Shown here piece by piece: positions 12,101 to 23,575 of a stretch of DNA of 64,000 nt. The first letter of the stretch is position 1. Each line of letters starts with the position of its first letter. The stretch spans positions 8,605,349 through 8,669,348 of the forward strand of contig JAQFVV010006238.1 in assembly GCA_028023455.1 (NCBI GenBank), given 5' to 3'. A program made the position numbers and the translations under genes. The notes below the pieces were generated by a model. It was given only the letters and a program-made list of their open reading frames with translations. It searched no databases and was not told where the DNA came from. The stretch is from Epiperipatus broadwayi. Lineage: Eukaryota; Onychophora; Udeonychophora; Euonychophora; Peripatidae.

Positions 12101-12667
12101 CCAATAAGTTTCTAATAAATGCAAAATAAAAATAAAAGTTTCAATTGGAAAAATTAAATTGTTTGATCATGTGATCAGAACATTCTTAAAATATGAACAC
12201 TTATAAATTTAACTTCTGCAATAAGTTTTTAATTTATTTTCATAAAAAGGCTACTTTCTTAATATAGGATTTGATATCTATTTTTTTTATAGAAATCTTC
12301 ATATGGTCTTTAGCCTTTTAAGAACAGCTTTCAAACACCTAATTTGGTAGCATTTTCATGCTGTTCTTAGGGATTTAATTTTTATTCTTCAATTACATAT
12401 TTGCATTTTAAAAAGATTTATAATAAGCTCGCTGTACCCATTACTTTGCTTATGTTGGTAGAACAAAATAATATATCAAAGTATGTAGCTGTTTTTGTAG
12501 CTTTCATATTTATATATTATAAAATAAAAAAAGTAATAATTACGTGGGTTACCAGCAACAATATAACACTAAGATTAACTTTTCACAATCAATTATATTA
12601 CTGAATAATCAACTTTTAGTATTTTATTTTAAATATATTTCTTATATGATAAATTAATTATCAAGCA
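9197..12667. other. AT-rich stretch with one possible ribozyme relic
   Basis: No gene is supported. About 30 bp around 11265 (ATAATTGAATGATTTATTG) recur near 61045, so a dispersed repeat may be present. A hammerhead-like relic is listed separately at 10546-10582. The 67-codon frame at 12401-12604 has no recognisable domain. Confidence 0.4.
10546..10582 (-). ncRNA. Possible hammerhead relic
   Basis: The minus strand reads CTGATGA (10576 down to 10570), then AGATAAACAAAG, GGAATGTC and TGCAC. The spacing imitates the CTGATGA...GAAAC..GTC layout of family B, but the GAAA box is eroded and stem I is weak. It may be chance. Confidence 0.2.
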
Positions 12668-12791
12668 TACCCTCAGATATATATATTGGTGATTATTAAT
12701 CTTTTCTACATGTGTGTGGTCATGTATATCAGTTGTATGAGATAGTGTGGATAGTTGAAGGGTGCTTGAAAATCTGAGATCAAATCCTATA

Positions 12792-12834
<43 letters not shown>

Positions 12835-12855
12835 TTCAAATCCTATATATATATA
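12668..12855 (+). repeat. Family A copy A5 (3' part) with (TA)n
   Basis: It starts just after the predicted ribozyme cleavage point (ATATATTGGTGATTATT). It continues through CTACATGTGTGTGGTCATG and GAGATAGTGTGGATAGTTGA to the end motif GAGATCAAATCCTATAT. It merges into a (TA)n tract of about 50 bp (roughly 12786-12832). No ribozyme core is present. A start at the cleavage site is suggestive but not proof of copying from a cleaved RNA. Confidence 0.65.
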
Positions 12856-12954
12856 TAATAGATCCAAGACATGACAAACCACATAAACATGTAACAAAGT
12901 TGTTTATTTACAAATAATAATTATTTGTAAATAATAATTAGTTCCAAATAGAGG

Positions 12955-13118
12955 GTATTTGAAACCAAATTTCAAGCTCCTTAAGTCATCCACACCATCT
13001 TATACAATGGTTGCACATAACCACTTACATGTGAAAAGTTCAATAATCTCCAATATACATTTTTCATGCTGAACCAGCATTCATGAGTTGATCCGGATCA
13101 CTATCTCTGACACATATA
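12955..13118 (-). repeat. Family A copy A6 (minus strand, partial)
   Basis: This is a reverse-strand family A segment holding the ribozyme core and the 3' part. It directly abuts copy A7 on the plus strand, giving a head-to-head arrangement. Confidence 0.65.
13049..13092 (-). ncRNA. Hammerhead ribozyme relic, family A copy A6
   Basis: Stem II is ATGCTG, loop GTT, CAGCAT. Relative to GTGCTG/CAGCAC, the outer G-C pair has become A-T on both sides, a compensatory change. GAAA is intact. The first box reads CTCATGA instead of CTGATGA (G5 changed), which should abolish catalysis. The stem I strands ATCAA and TTGGA pair partly. Confidence 0.65.
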
Positions 13119-13345
13119 TATAACCAATGCTGGAAAGTGGAGAAGATTAAAGTCTGACTATTAAAGTTTGAATATTTGCTATATTAATATAAAGCAAGGA
13201 CTGATTATATATGTGTGTGTGTGGGAGATGATCATCTGGACCAACTGATGAGTGCTGGTTCAGCAAGAAATACATATATTGGAGATCATTTATTTTTTTC
13301 ACATGTATAGTTGTATAAAATGAAGTGAATGACTGAAGGGAGTTC
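13119..13345 (+). repeat. Family A copy A7
   Basis: It carries the GGAGAAGATTAAAGTCTG block, the TGGGAGATGATCATCTGG block, a ribozyme core and a shortened 3' part. It shares its left border with the inverted copy A6. Confidence 0.7.
13240..13283 (+). ncRNA. Hammerhead ribozyme, family A copy A7
   Basis: CTGATGA (13245-13251) and GAAA (13267-13270) are intact. Stem II is GTGCTG, loop GTT, CAGCAA, giving five pairs with the pair next to the core lost. Stem I CCAA pairs with TTGG. After GAAA the TACATATA segment can form a minimal stem III (A-U and T-A with an ACAT loop), with an AUA cleavage triplet ending at 13278. This is one of the two best family A cores. Confidence 0.8.
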
Positions 13346-13431
13346 GTATGTGTGAGTTCATATCTGCTCTAATTATATCCAGCTTAATCGGAATATATAT
13401 ATATATATTAAGCGGGATACATATATATATA

Positions 13432-13480
13432 TAATACAAATATAGTATATATATATATATATATATACTATATTTGTATT
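13432..13480. repeat. Perfect AT palindrome
   Basis: AATACAAATATAG and its reverse complement flank a (TA)n centre. It is probably an expanded TA tract within a small inverted repeat. Confidence 0.7.
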
Positions 13481-14419
13481 TAAATAATAATGTTTCATGG
13501 AATTTGATCATGACATGCTATTTAGAAATTATATATTTTTTATATATGCATATTTTTTCAAGAATTTTATTACATTTTTTCTATTGATCAGAATGATGCA
13601 TATATAGTTTGAATAATTGCATAGAAATATTCATTTATATATGATAATTAAGTTTTAATAGAAACAGAGTCTAGCATTCTATTTATAACACGTGCATTTA
13701 TATATTTTTCATAACATATATTTATTTCTCTTAACTTAAATAGAATTATACAATTTTACTTTAACTAATAAATTTCATTGTTTCCATATAAAAAAGGGAA
13801 ATAATATAATCTCCAGAGTCACTTGATGATGTCCCTGTTTCTATTTAAAATAGTGTAAGTTTATGGGATAATTGGTTTTTATTATTGGCATAAGTTTCTA
13901 ACTATTTATTCATTTTTATACTTGTGCATAGTTTGATTTAAAAAACTTTGACAATGAGAGTAATTGTAATATGTATGTGTCCATGTAAGAATGTGATCTA
14001 TACAATCTCCAATCATCCTGAAATGCCATCTTTGAATTAATGCATATATTGTATAATAATATACTTTAGCTATTCACCACAAAAATTGTAAGATATTAGC
14101 ATGTATTTTAAGGATTCTTTAAAATATTGTATTGGATAATTTTTAATGTTGGCTAAAGTGCATGATTTATAAATCATTTAATAAAAAATTGTTAATTTGT
14201 TGTGCAAACTGTTATTATTTTTAAAAGAAAATAATTAATTTTATTTGATGATTTTTAATATTGTTTCAAGTAATTTGTAAAGCACTAAACAAAATGTTAA
14301 ATTACAGTGATTAAAAAAAAAAGCAAACTTGGTTTCCATAAATGTAAGCTTTTTTAAAAATTATTGTAAGTAGACAATTTTTTCAAATATAAATAATGTG
14401 AGAATTTGTTTTCTGTAAT
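13481..14419. other. AT-rich stretch, no gene seen
   Basis: No frame of interest and no recognised repeat. Confidence 0.4.
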
Positions 14420-14690
14420 TAATAGACAAACTGCTAATATTAAAATTAAAGATTCACAAGGTTTGAGTTGATGATGTATGCTTCCATTATGGCTTTTTGA
14501 TAGACAAGCTGCTAATGTGAAAATTATGAATTTATGGGATTTGAGTTGATGATGTTTCCATTATGGTTTTTTGAATTTAACAGCAATTGAGGACATTTAA
14601 GGAATTAACTAAAAATACTTCTGTGGATTCAAAGACTGTATATAATAGTTAATTATCAACCATTTTATTTATGTTAATAAACAAATAAAA
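14420..14690 (-). repeat. Family D repeat, copy D1 with internal duplication
   Basis: The same segment occurs on the opposite strand at 33340-33610 and as a foldback at 61560-61790. Shared blocks include TTGAATTTAACAGCAATTGA and TATATAATAGTTAATTA. In this copy an 80-bp unit (GACAAACTGCTAAT... to ...CATTATGG) is tandemly duplicated. There is no coding capacity, and the class is unknown (MITE-like or foldback). Confidence 0.55.
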
Positions 14691-15149
14691 AAGAAAGAAA
14701 AATAATATTTTTAATACTGTAAAAAATTATCTTTGTTTTTATTTATTGCAATAGGGCATGTTTTAAAAAAATAAAAAAATGGGAGCCTACCTCTCATGCT
14801 AATTTTTTAATTTTTTTATTTAGCCCATTCTTTATTATCATATCTATATTAGTATATTAGTTAATTAATGAATATTATTATGTTTAAAATTTTATTTTTC
14901 ATGTATTAATTAAATATATTAAAATTTAATTTATCACATGAGAGAAATGGTAAAAGTTTATCAAATTCAATAGTAATTTGTTTCTGGATCAATGACATGT
15001 TAAGTTTACTGTTTTAAGTGTTAAATATATGTAAATTGGCATCCTTAAAAGTTTATAATAAAAGTTCATCAAATTCAGTAGCTGTATACGTGTTAAATAT
15101 ATATTTAAACTACATTTTCTAAAAATTTATCAAATTCATTATTTAAGGG

Positions 15150-15500
15150 AAATTAAACTCAGACTTTCAAACTTCTTTTTGTCATCCACTCTATCAAATA
15201 CAACTGATACATATTACCATATGCATATGGAAAAAATAAATGATCTCCAATATAACAATCCATGCTGAAACAGCACTCATCAGTTGGATTGGATATCATC
15301 TCCCACACATATATAATCAGTCCTTGTCTTATATAAGATAGAAAATCTACACACTTTAATGGACAGGCTTCAGTTTTTTCCATTCTCCAACATTTCAGCC
15401 ATACATATCACTTAAAATTTGATGATGGGATGCTCAAAGCTCTTGTTGATATAAATATTAAAGTCATATCCATGTTGATCTTAGGTTAATCCCTTTTAAG
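15150..15500 (-). repeat. Family A copy A8 (minus strand, near full length)
   Basis: Read on the minus strand it has the 5' blocks (including a TTCCATTAAAGTGTG-like segment), the ribozyme core at 15246-15288 and the 3' end (GTTTGAAAGTCTGAGTT). It is adjacent to the 3' side of the minus-strand LINE. Confidence 0.7.
15246..15288 (-). ncRNA. Hammerhead ribozyme relic, family A copy A8
   Basis: CTGATGA is intact (15283 down to 15277). Stem II GTGCTG/CAGCAT keeps six pairs with one G-U wobble. Stem I TCCAA pairs with TTGGA, a covariation relative to ACCAA/TTGGT. The GAAA box is eroded (GGAT), so this copy is probably dead. Confidence 0.65.
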
Positions 15501-16689
15501 TACATCTGGCTTAAGTATATACACTATACTTGTATTTCAAAATTACAAATAACCATTATTTAAAGAGAAATTTAGTACATGGGACAAACACAATTTAATT
15601 ATTTTTAAATATATACTTTTTTGCTTTACCTAAAACTATACTACACTTTTCATTTAAAAATTTTTTCAACTTGATGTAATATGATGGACTATGACTTTTC
15701 TTTATATGGAGTCAGAAATCTCTCAGCAACAATGTCCAGAGAAACCAGTTAGCCACTTTACCTTCCCTTTCCATTCCCCACCCTAAATTTTCCCATATCC
15801 TAATCCACCCCATTTCCACAGCATAATCTTTGCCAACTACATGGCCTTCATATCTAATTTTTCATTATCTTTTTCCAAACCCAGCATAAAAACCAATAAC
15901 CCATTTTCTGTATAATCACTTTGTTTATATTTATTCTTCCATAACATCATTATATGTACTCATTATGTTTTGAAGCATTTACATTCAATTAACAGATGCC
16001 TAATATTTTCTACACCTTCCTTACACAACTTGCAGACTAATTCACCCATATTTTTTCCATTTACATGTACATGTATATTTCCTTGTTTCTAAAGATCCCA
16101 TTCAAGCCTTAAACAGTAAACTATTTTTCTTGCTATTATCGTAAATTAACTCACACCCAATGTTCCATTTACTTCTATATATATTTAAACTTTTTTTACT
16201 CTCCATACTAGTTCTCCATCTCACCAACTCCCTATTCTTTATTACTGCTTCTATACTTCTATCCCATTCTTGAGTATTATAACACTCAACAATCTTCCTA
16301 ACATAATCATCTCACCTCTTGTACAAGTATATTGATATCCAAATCTTCTGCATACCATATTACCATTCTCACTCATCTTGTTGCCTGTCCTTTACTCATA
16401 ACCCAATTAAATACTATTTTGGCTATTGTTTTATTATCCATGCACTGCAATATACAAAACATTTTCATTTTACTTTTTGCATCTCATATAAAAATCTGAC
16501 TATCCCATTTCTCTTTGAATTGCTTCCTTTGCTGTCTACACATCTGCATCTAATGCATGTCTTCCTATTTCTCTTTGTACTTTGTCTCAGTAATATAATA
16601 CCCCTTTACTAACACATAATGCATCATTTCCATATGTTAACCCGACTACTGCCACTCTTTTTCATATAATTCTACCTACATCATATTTA

Positions 16690-17402
16690 TTATATAAAAA
16701 TACTGTTAATTCCTTTAACAATTCCTTTCTTCTTTTTTTTTGCTTCATTAATCCCCCCATCCCCAGTATTAACCATCATTATATTTGATTTTTCTTCACT
16801 AAATTTAAACACCATCTCTTTACCCACCCTTGCACATGTTCTCAGTATAACTTCCATATCTTCTTTTCTTTCTGCACACAAAAAGAAATCATTTGCAAAA
16901 ATGAGACCCAACAAGGTATATACTCCCTTGCCACCTATTAATGGTTTCTGTATCTCTCTTTCTAGTCTTTCTATTGCTCTCTTCATTTCACTCAAATAGA
17001 ACAAAAACAAAATAGGTGACATAGGGTTTACTTGTTTTAGTCCCACCCCATTTTTATCTTTAACTGATTCTATATCCCCTAATTGATATGTATAGTAATT
17101 ATTTTCATATAATTTCTTCATAATATCCATGAAAACTTCATCCATATCCAATTTTGCTAAACGTATCCATAATCTATTTCTATTTACTCTATCATATGTC
17201 TTTTCTGTATCTATAAATCTCATATATAACTGTTTGCCTAAATTCCTACTCATATCCATAAGTTGGGGAACTACAAATAATCAATCTCCTATCCAACTAT
17301 CTGATCTAAAACCTCCTTGCATTTCCACCACTACATTATTTTCTTCCATATATATATATATATTGATACAAAGATTTACATGGGTTCCATATATAAAATG
17401 TC

Positions 17403-17498
<96 letters not shown>

Positions 17499-18590
17499 TG
17501 ACATTACCATTATTGGTCTATAATTATTTAACATTCTATGATCCTTACCCTTTTCTTTAAATAATAATCTTACTCTTGTATTACTCCAACTACCCAGAAA
17601 AACTATCTTCTCTGCCATCTTATTAAAACATGATAATAGCTTTACTTTTGCCCTATGTCCTAAATTTCATTACCATCTCTGCTGCCTATCCATCTAAACC
17701 TCTTGCCTTTCCACTTTTCAATTTCTTCCCTGCCTCATTCAGTTTATTTTCTGTAAGCCTAATATTCCCATTAATATATGCTTTCATATTTTCTATTTCC
17801 CTGTCCTTCATAGCTAACATCTTTTCTATATTCATTACATACATATTCAATATACTATTTCTTTTCTAGAGCTACACTCTATTCCCACATCATGTAGTAA
17901 TACTATCTCTCTCTCTCCTATATATATCCTTTTAATGTAATTCCAATTTTTTTTACTCCCATCTCTTCCACTTTTATTATTATCCTCCAACAATTTACTA
18001 TTCAATTTCATTCTCACTCTATAATTATCTATTTTAGCTAACTCCTTTTCTAAGTACTTTTCCAATTTAGCATTAATATATTTTTCATTTTCTTTGTTTT
18101 TATTTTCCCCTCTCTTTTACACTATTACTAACTCTCACTTTTCTATTCATTTTATTCTTCAGAATATTTTCACCTAAAACCTTGTTTGCCACTTTTTTTA
18201 TTTCACCACACCAGTCCTTATACTAATTCCTAACCAACTCTTCCATGTTTTTTTCAATTTTTATTTTATAGTCTTTTAACTTATTCTTATCATTGTCTTA
18301 ATATTAATACTGCATTATTCCAATCATCTGGTACATCTTAGTCATTTAAAAATTTGGTGTATAACTTTGCCAAAAAAAAAAACAAACACAATTTTTTCAT
18401 CTGCTTCTTTTAGTGTATTGATTATAATTCCATCATTAACTGCAGCTTTTCCTTTCTTAATAAATTTCATTGCATGTCTCACTTTTTCATTTAAAATTCT
18501 GGACAATTCAGAAGATATAATAGATATAGGAGATACACGTTTTTTATTATTATATAATTCTTGATAGAATTCTTTTACCCATTTCATGAT
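16690..18590 (-). pseudogene. LINE reverse transcriptase domain, broken
   Basis: Consecutive fragments in different frames align in LINE order. MKWVKEFYQELY...KGKAAVNDGI is at 18587-18342. RVRLLFKEKG...[10 protein letters not shown] is at 17618-17500. The fragment with LYMRFIDTEKTYDRVN, GVGLKQVNPMSPILF and LIFANDFFL is at 17259-16690. The catalytic YADD/FADD box reads FAND, so a key aspartate is replaced by asparagine. It would copy element RNA at the target site if intact, but it is dead here. Confidence 0.85.
17406..17494. repeat. (TA)n microsatellite inside the LINE
   Basis: About 45 TA units sit within the RT-coding sequence, directly after the NYRPI..MSVLY region on the minus strand. 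A shorter TA run lies at 17348-17361. It arose by expansion after insertion of the element. Confidence 0.95.
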
Positions 18591-18899
18591 GTCATCTCTT
18601 TTTTTAGTAATAGTTCAATCTTTTATTCTTATTGCAGATATAATATTCCTACCTATATCAAAATGTTGTTTTACACTCTTGAGACTTTTTTCTTACTGCA
18701 GATATAATATTCCTACCAATACCAAAATGTTGTTTTACACTTTTGAGATTTTTATTTTCTTCTACAGGTTTCTTTGCTAGTTCACAATTATACTGTCTTA
18801 TATCATTAGCAACTCTTTTCACACCATTTTACAAAAATCGAGATATTCAATTCTTTTCAATGCATTGTTTTTTTTTATATATCCTCATATTTCAGTTTT

Positions 18900-19740
18900 C
18901 CTTCATAAATTCTCTAGTCTCCATAGAAATTTTATTGGTCAATTGCTCTTATTTTCTACTAGCTATCTTTGTGGCAGTTTTTAAAAATGTATCAGTTATT
19001 TTTTTATTAATTTCTTTCAAATATGAATCATATTCAAAATCTACTAATACATGTACCCCATTTGCAAGATTTAATTTAAATTCATTAGAATATTTCTGAA
19101 GATTAGGAATATCAACTGTAAATGTTATTCTTAATAATTTTTGTCTCTCTAGTTTTGCATTAACACATATCTTACATCTTACTAATTGATGATTATTTCC
19201 TATGTTGATTTTATTAAGAAATTTACAATCATGAAATATGTATTTTCTGTTAGTCAAAATAATATCCAATTCTGCTGTACCTTCATTTGGATGCTTCCAT
19301 GTCCATTTCTTTTTAACATTTTTCTCAAAAAAAAAATTCATAATATGAAGTTTTTCTTTTTCTGCAAACTCCACAAGTCTATGTCCTCTCTTGTTTCTAT
19401 TACTATAACCTTATTTACCTACAACATTTTCATCCTTAATTTGTTTACCAATTATAGCATTAAAGTCTCCCATAACAATTTAAAAATGTTATTTATTCTG
19501 ATCAAAAGTTTTTGTACATCCATATAAACCTATTCTACTACTTCATCATTAGCAGAATTTATTGGAGTATAATCCTGGATTATCTGCATTTGGTACCTGG
19601 TATTAAGTTCAATAATACTCTTGCCACTCTGCCTGATACATGATCAATCTCTACAATATTTTTTTCCCACTTTTTATTTATAATGAATTATATTCCACTT
19701 GTACTTCCAATATTTGTGCCTTTGAAGTAGAGTACATATC
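18900..19740 (-). pseudogene. LINE apurinic-type endonuclease, broken
   Basis: In pieces, the minus strand reads FKGTNIGSTSGI, a VMGDFNA-like segment that needs frame correction, then KKWTWKHPNEGT, ILTNRKYIF and NIGNNHQLVRCKI. These match the order of exonuclease-endonuclease-phosphatase motifs in LINEs. The usual (Q/N)IDYI reads ELDII, and the SDHR motif reads NNHQ, so catalytic residues are lost. The stop-free stretch 19374-18949 covers the last third. Confidence 0.8.
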
Positions 19741-19880
19741 CATTGTTTGAATCAATTGTCTCTTCATCTTTTCTTCTATCTTCACAAAGTCCAATGATTT
19801 CCCATTAATATAACAGTTCTTCCAATTCTCACAAACTTTCTTCACTTGTAAGTGATCTATAGTTGTAAATATCTAAATAA

Positions 19881-20424
19881 ATAAAAAGTTGTCATAAAAT
19901 GGCAGCCTGGGTCAACAATCATAGAATTCTTAGAACCCTCCACCTTTAGGCTTTGAAGCACTGCCTTGGCTGGTGACTTTACATAATTCTGGAAATAACA
20001 ACCATGATTTATTTTTGCCTGTCATGATTGCATATATTTATTAGAAAAAAATTTCATTCACACACTCATTTATTCTGCCTTATCAAGGAACTGAGAAGAA
20101 AGCCCATGGTGTTTCTTGATCTTAAACTCAGAAATAAAAAGCCAATAAACTCACCATGATGGCTAATGCATGCTAAGCAGCCCATTCCTATTTGTATACT
20201 ATATGAATAATCGCATAGTAATAACAGCTGCAATGATGAGCAAATATGGAGTGGACATTAGGAATTTTCCCCACTTGGTTCTTTTAAGGCCTCCAAGAGG
20301 AATCAAAAGTTGCCTTTCAGTCAACAGCAAACTTTATTTTATGCCATATATTTGTAATATTACATTTTTACATAAATAAATGCACACACACACTTATATA
20401 TATATCATTTTGGTAAATATATAT
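19881..20424. other. Unclassified spacer
   Basis: A less AT-rich stretch with no domain in any frame. A short CA/TA microsatellite lies at 20383-20405, just before Penelope-like element P1a. It may contain the decayed 5' end of P1a. Confidence 0.35.
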
Positions 20425-21735
20425 GTTCTTCATTTGATTTTGTTAATAAAATCTGTAATGTTAAGACCAATGTTAATGACATAATATGTACTCTAGATGT
20501 AAGTGAAATGTATGCATCAGTTGATCGATTAGCATGTATTGAAATTATTTTCAACACATTAAGTTTAAAAAATGTTAATGCAAAAATAATAAAATTTATA
20601 ACTGAAACATTAAGCTTTATTGATAAAACATTTATGCAGGTTTTAAAAAGGATTTTTATAAAATGGGCAATGACTGGCCAATGGGTTTAACTACTATTGC
20701 TCAAATATGTAATTTTGTAATTTTTACATATGAAGAAAATATTTTAAGAAAGAAATTTTATCAAAAAATATTACTGTATATTATCAATATGTTGATGATG
20801 TTTTTGTATGTGGCAAACCAAATACAGTTAATGGGTTGTTTAAAGAATTAAATGGTTTATTAAAATAGATAAAAACAGATGAAAATGTAATGTGCGTTCA
20901 GTTTCTTGATCTTAAAATAATTAAAATCAATGTATAATGGATTACTGTATGGACCATATAAATCAAGAGTGCCAATGTCACACAAAATGGCAGGTTTGAA
21001 ATCCTTCTTATTTAGAAATAATAGACTTTGCAAATATTCATTGGATAAAGGCAAAAATATTGAAATGTATTTGAATGAATTGTTAAATGTTGGCAACAAT
21101 TATAATCCTATATATAATGTCATTAGAGATTTTAATACAAAATATAAGAATAAAATTTTTAATAATAATATTAATTCTCCTGCTAATAAAAAAATATGGA
21201 TATCAATCCCATATATTTCAAATGATCAAGTAAATATTATAAGAAAACTTTATAAAGGTATATGTGATATTGCATTTTACACACCTCCTATATTAAACAA
21301 ATTAATAAATAATTCTAAAGATAAAACCTCATTTATAAATAAAAATTGTGACATTTATAAATGGATATGTAGATGTGGCAGTGGATATATATGTGAATTG
21401 TGATGTACGTTGGAAAAAAGAACTAAAGAGCACTTGCTGTTATTAAAACATGTTCAGAAATGGAAACAAAATTCAGCAACTGTTTTTTACGACCATAATA
21501 AGTCATGTATTTATGGTTTTGACTTCAATTTTAATAATGTAAAAATATTGCAAATTGAAAAAATAACAATAAAAGGAAAATAAAAGAAAGTATGCTAATG
21601 TACAAATACAAACATGACTTAATTAACAAAGAGACAGCAAACGTTAAGATCACGAAATTGTGGGAAGGTTAGCCTTTCAAAGTGTTAGTTGGCAAAGATT
21701 ACTAAGATAATTAAAAGCACTTCTAAGTGGATAAA
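20425..21735 (+). mobile_element. Penelope-like element P1a, 5'-truncated and broken
   Basis: Frames joined by eye read ICTLDVSEMYASVD (RT palm A), NDWPMGLTTIAQICNF (the GSPLSPV-type block), YYQYVDDVFV (catalytic YVDD, near 20775-20805), FLDLKI, a linker, then a cysteine motif ICRCGSGYI and a KEHLLLLKHV segment. This order, RT then GIY-YIG endonuclease region, is typical of Penelope-like elements. It has stops at 20866 and after CEL near 21403. The tail DFNFNNVKILQIEK...IKES matches the GIY-YIG C-terminus. A second copy, P1b, is at 36 kb. The element would prime reverse transcription in the nucleus but is non-functional here. Confidence 0.85.
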
Positions 21736-22149
21736 AATTTTAACTATCACATTACTGTTTTTATAAATATTCAATTATATAATTGCATATATTGCTTTGA
21801 AAAAATACAGATATCAAATAATAATATTATTACATATATATACACACATATATATGCACACACATATATCCTAATGCTTTTTAATGAGAATGTAAATAAT
21901 TTTACAACTTATCAAATATGTAATACTAAAAATATAAATCTATTTATAGATTAAACAATTACTAATTCAGTATTAATATAATTCACAAACTATATTTTCA
22001 AAAAAATATTTATATGAAATATAAACAAGGCCCAAAATGTGGAAAATCAATATATTGCCAGATGAAAGACAAAATAAGTTGGCATTCTTTTAACAAAAGG
22101 TGGATATTATTTAGAAATTCATTTAAAATGAATTTAGATTTGTTTGGCT
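21736..22149. other. AT-rich spacer
   Basis: Short TA/CA runs lie at 21833-21870. No gene was seen. Confidence 0.4.
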
Positions 22150-23160
22150 AGTAAATGAGTATAGATAGATAGATAAATAGATTGTTACATAGATAGATGG
22201 GTGGATGCATGGACGGACCAATGGATAGATATATAGATAGACAGACAGAGAAATAGATAAATAGATGGATGGATGTAGGTTAGATGGATGGCTAAATAAA
22301 TAGATAGATTGATAGATAAATAGGTGAAAGATGGATGGATGAATAATTATATAGATTAATAGATATATGGCTGGATAGATAGATGGATATATAGAAAAAT
22401 ATATGGATAGATGGATACATAAATAGATGGGTGGATGGATAGATGAATAGATAGTTGGATGGATAGACAGAAATGCAGATGGATAGATTAGATAGATGAA
22501 TGGATTGAGTAGATGGATTACTAAAAAGATGGATAGATTGATAAAACTAGATAAATTAGATGGATGGATAAATAAATAGATTTACAGATAGATAGATGGA
22601 TGAATGGATAAAAGAATATAAATATAGATCATTGGTAAATGAATAGTTGGATGGATAGATAGATAGATGGCAGAGTGATATAGTATAGATAGATAGGTGG
22701 GTGGATGAATAGACAGGTGAATGGATAAATAGATAAATAAGTTGATAGATTGATAGATGAATAAGACTGAAAGATAGATGAATAGATAGAAAGATAGATA
22801 AGTACATAGATCGAAGATAAAATAGATAGATGGATGGATAAAGAGATAGATAGATGAATAGATGGTATATATATGGATAGATAGATAGATAGATAGATGA
22901 ATAGATGGTATATATATGGATAGATAGATAGATAATAGACAGGCAGATGGATAGATGAATATATTGGATACATTAGATAGATGGGATAGATAGACAGAAT
23001 AAACAGCTTAGTATATGAACATATATATGAATAGAATGAGTAAATGAATAGATACATAGTTTAGTATATGAATAGATTTATAAATAGAATCATTAAATGG
23101 ATAAATCATTAGAAAAATAGAAATATAGATAAATAGATGAAAGTAAAAATTGATAAATGG
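22150..23160. repeat. GATA/GGAT minisatellite, about 1 kb
   Basis: Imperfect mix of GATA, GGAT, GAAT and AAAT tetramers. Near 22850-22930 a higher-order unit of about 46 bp (with GAATAGATGGTATATATATG) is repeated twice. The long frames on the minus strand that read as Tyr/Leu/Ser/Ile repeats are translations of this repeat and are not genes. Confidence 0.95.
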
Positions 23161-23197
23161 AGAGAGGGGTAAACAGATGGTTATTCAAATGCATATC

Positions 23198-23567
23198 TAA
23201 GTGTTGACTAGTTTCCAATGGTTACCTATAAATCCATTTAACCTTGAACATTATTACACTTATTATTTAAGTAATATTTTGGATGCAATTTGGAAATTAT
23301 GTAATTTTTAATGTTATAATTGACTATTTAATAGTCTGGATTCAGAACAGGTTACATTTACCTGTTTAAGGAGATTTATTTAAACTTCTTTCTATCAATA
23401 ATTTCAATCTCTGGGGTCAAGTTGCAATCTTTAGGGTCTATATAAATATATGAAACCATTAATAGAGGTGGGATTCCACATCTATTGCTAAAACAAGTTT
23501 GCCTTGAAAACAGCTTAAAGTTCTTGATATTACCTAAGTGTTGACTGGTTTCAAATGGTTATATATG
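23198..23567. repeat. Direct repeats around a 300-bp unit
   Basis: CTAAGTGTTGACTAGTTTCC (23198) recurs as CTAAGTGTTGACTGGTTTCA (23534), followed in both by AATGGTTA. The repeats lie about 336 bp apart and immediately precede the foldback at 23576. They may be a tandem remnant of the same element. Confidence 0.5.
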
Positions 23568-23575
23568 TATAAAAA

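Larger units (their letters stand above)
15660..19880 (-). mobile_element. Non-LTR retrotransposon (LINE), nearly complete ORF2, decayed
   Basis: A single minus-strand LINE of about 4.2 kb, read from high to low coordinates. First comes an apurinic-type endonuclease (about 19740-18900). Next is an RT region: a KGKA-DG block near 18470, an NYRPI block near 17540, and a FIDTEKTYDRV palm block near 17210. Then there is a degraded FADD-type site near 16900 (FANDF), and a C-terminal zinc-knuckle-like C..C...H....C around 16030-15980. Several frameshifts and stops make it non-functional. By eye the endonuclease and RT resemble the RTE/CFDP2-like or Jockey-superfamily branches, but I cannot place it in a clade. 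No poly(A) or target duplication was identified. Confidence 0.85.

Noticed and set aside
12401-12604. 67-codon frame with hydrophobic middle
   Set aside because: No start context, no domain, and composition as expected from AT-rich random sequence.
17129-17618. Frames of 68-143 codons with IYIYIY runs
   Set aside because: They cross the (TA)n tract. Only the minus-strand N-terminal part (RVRLLFKEKG...NYRPI) is real LINE homology and is annotated as such.
22556-23057. Long minus-strand frames rich in Tyr, Leu, Ser and Ile
   Set aside because: They are translations of the GATA/GGAT minisatellite and have no independent coding evidence.
22150-23160. CRISPR-like regular repeats
   Set aside because: The units are simple tetramers without unique spacers, and the genome is of animal type.
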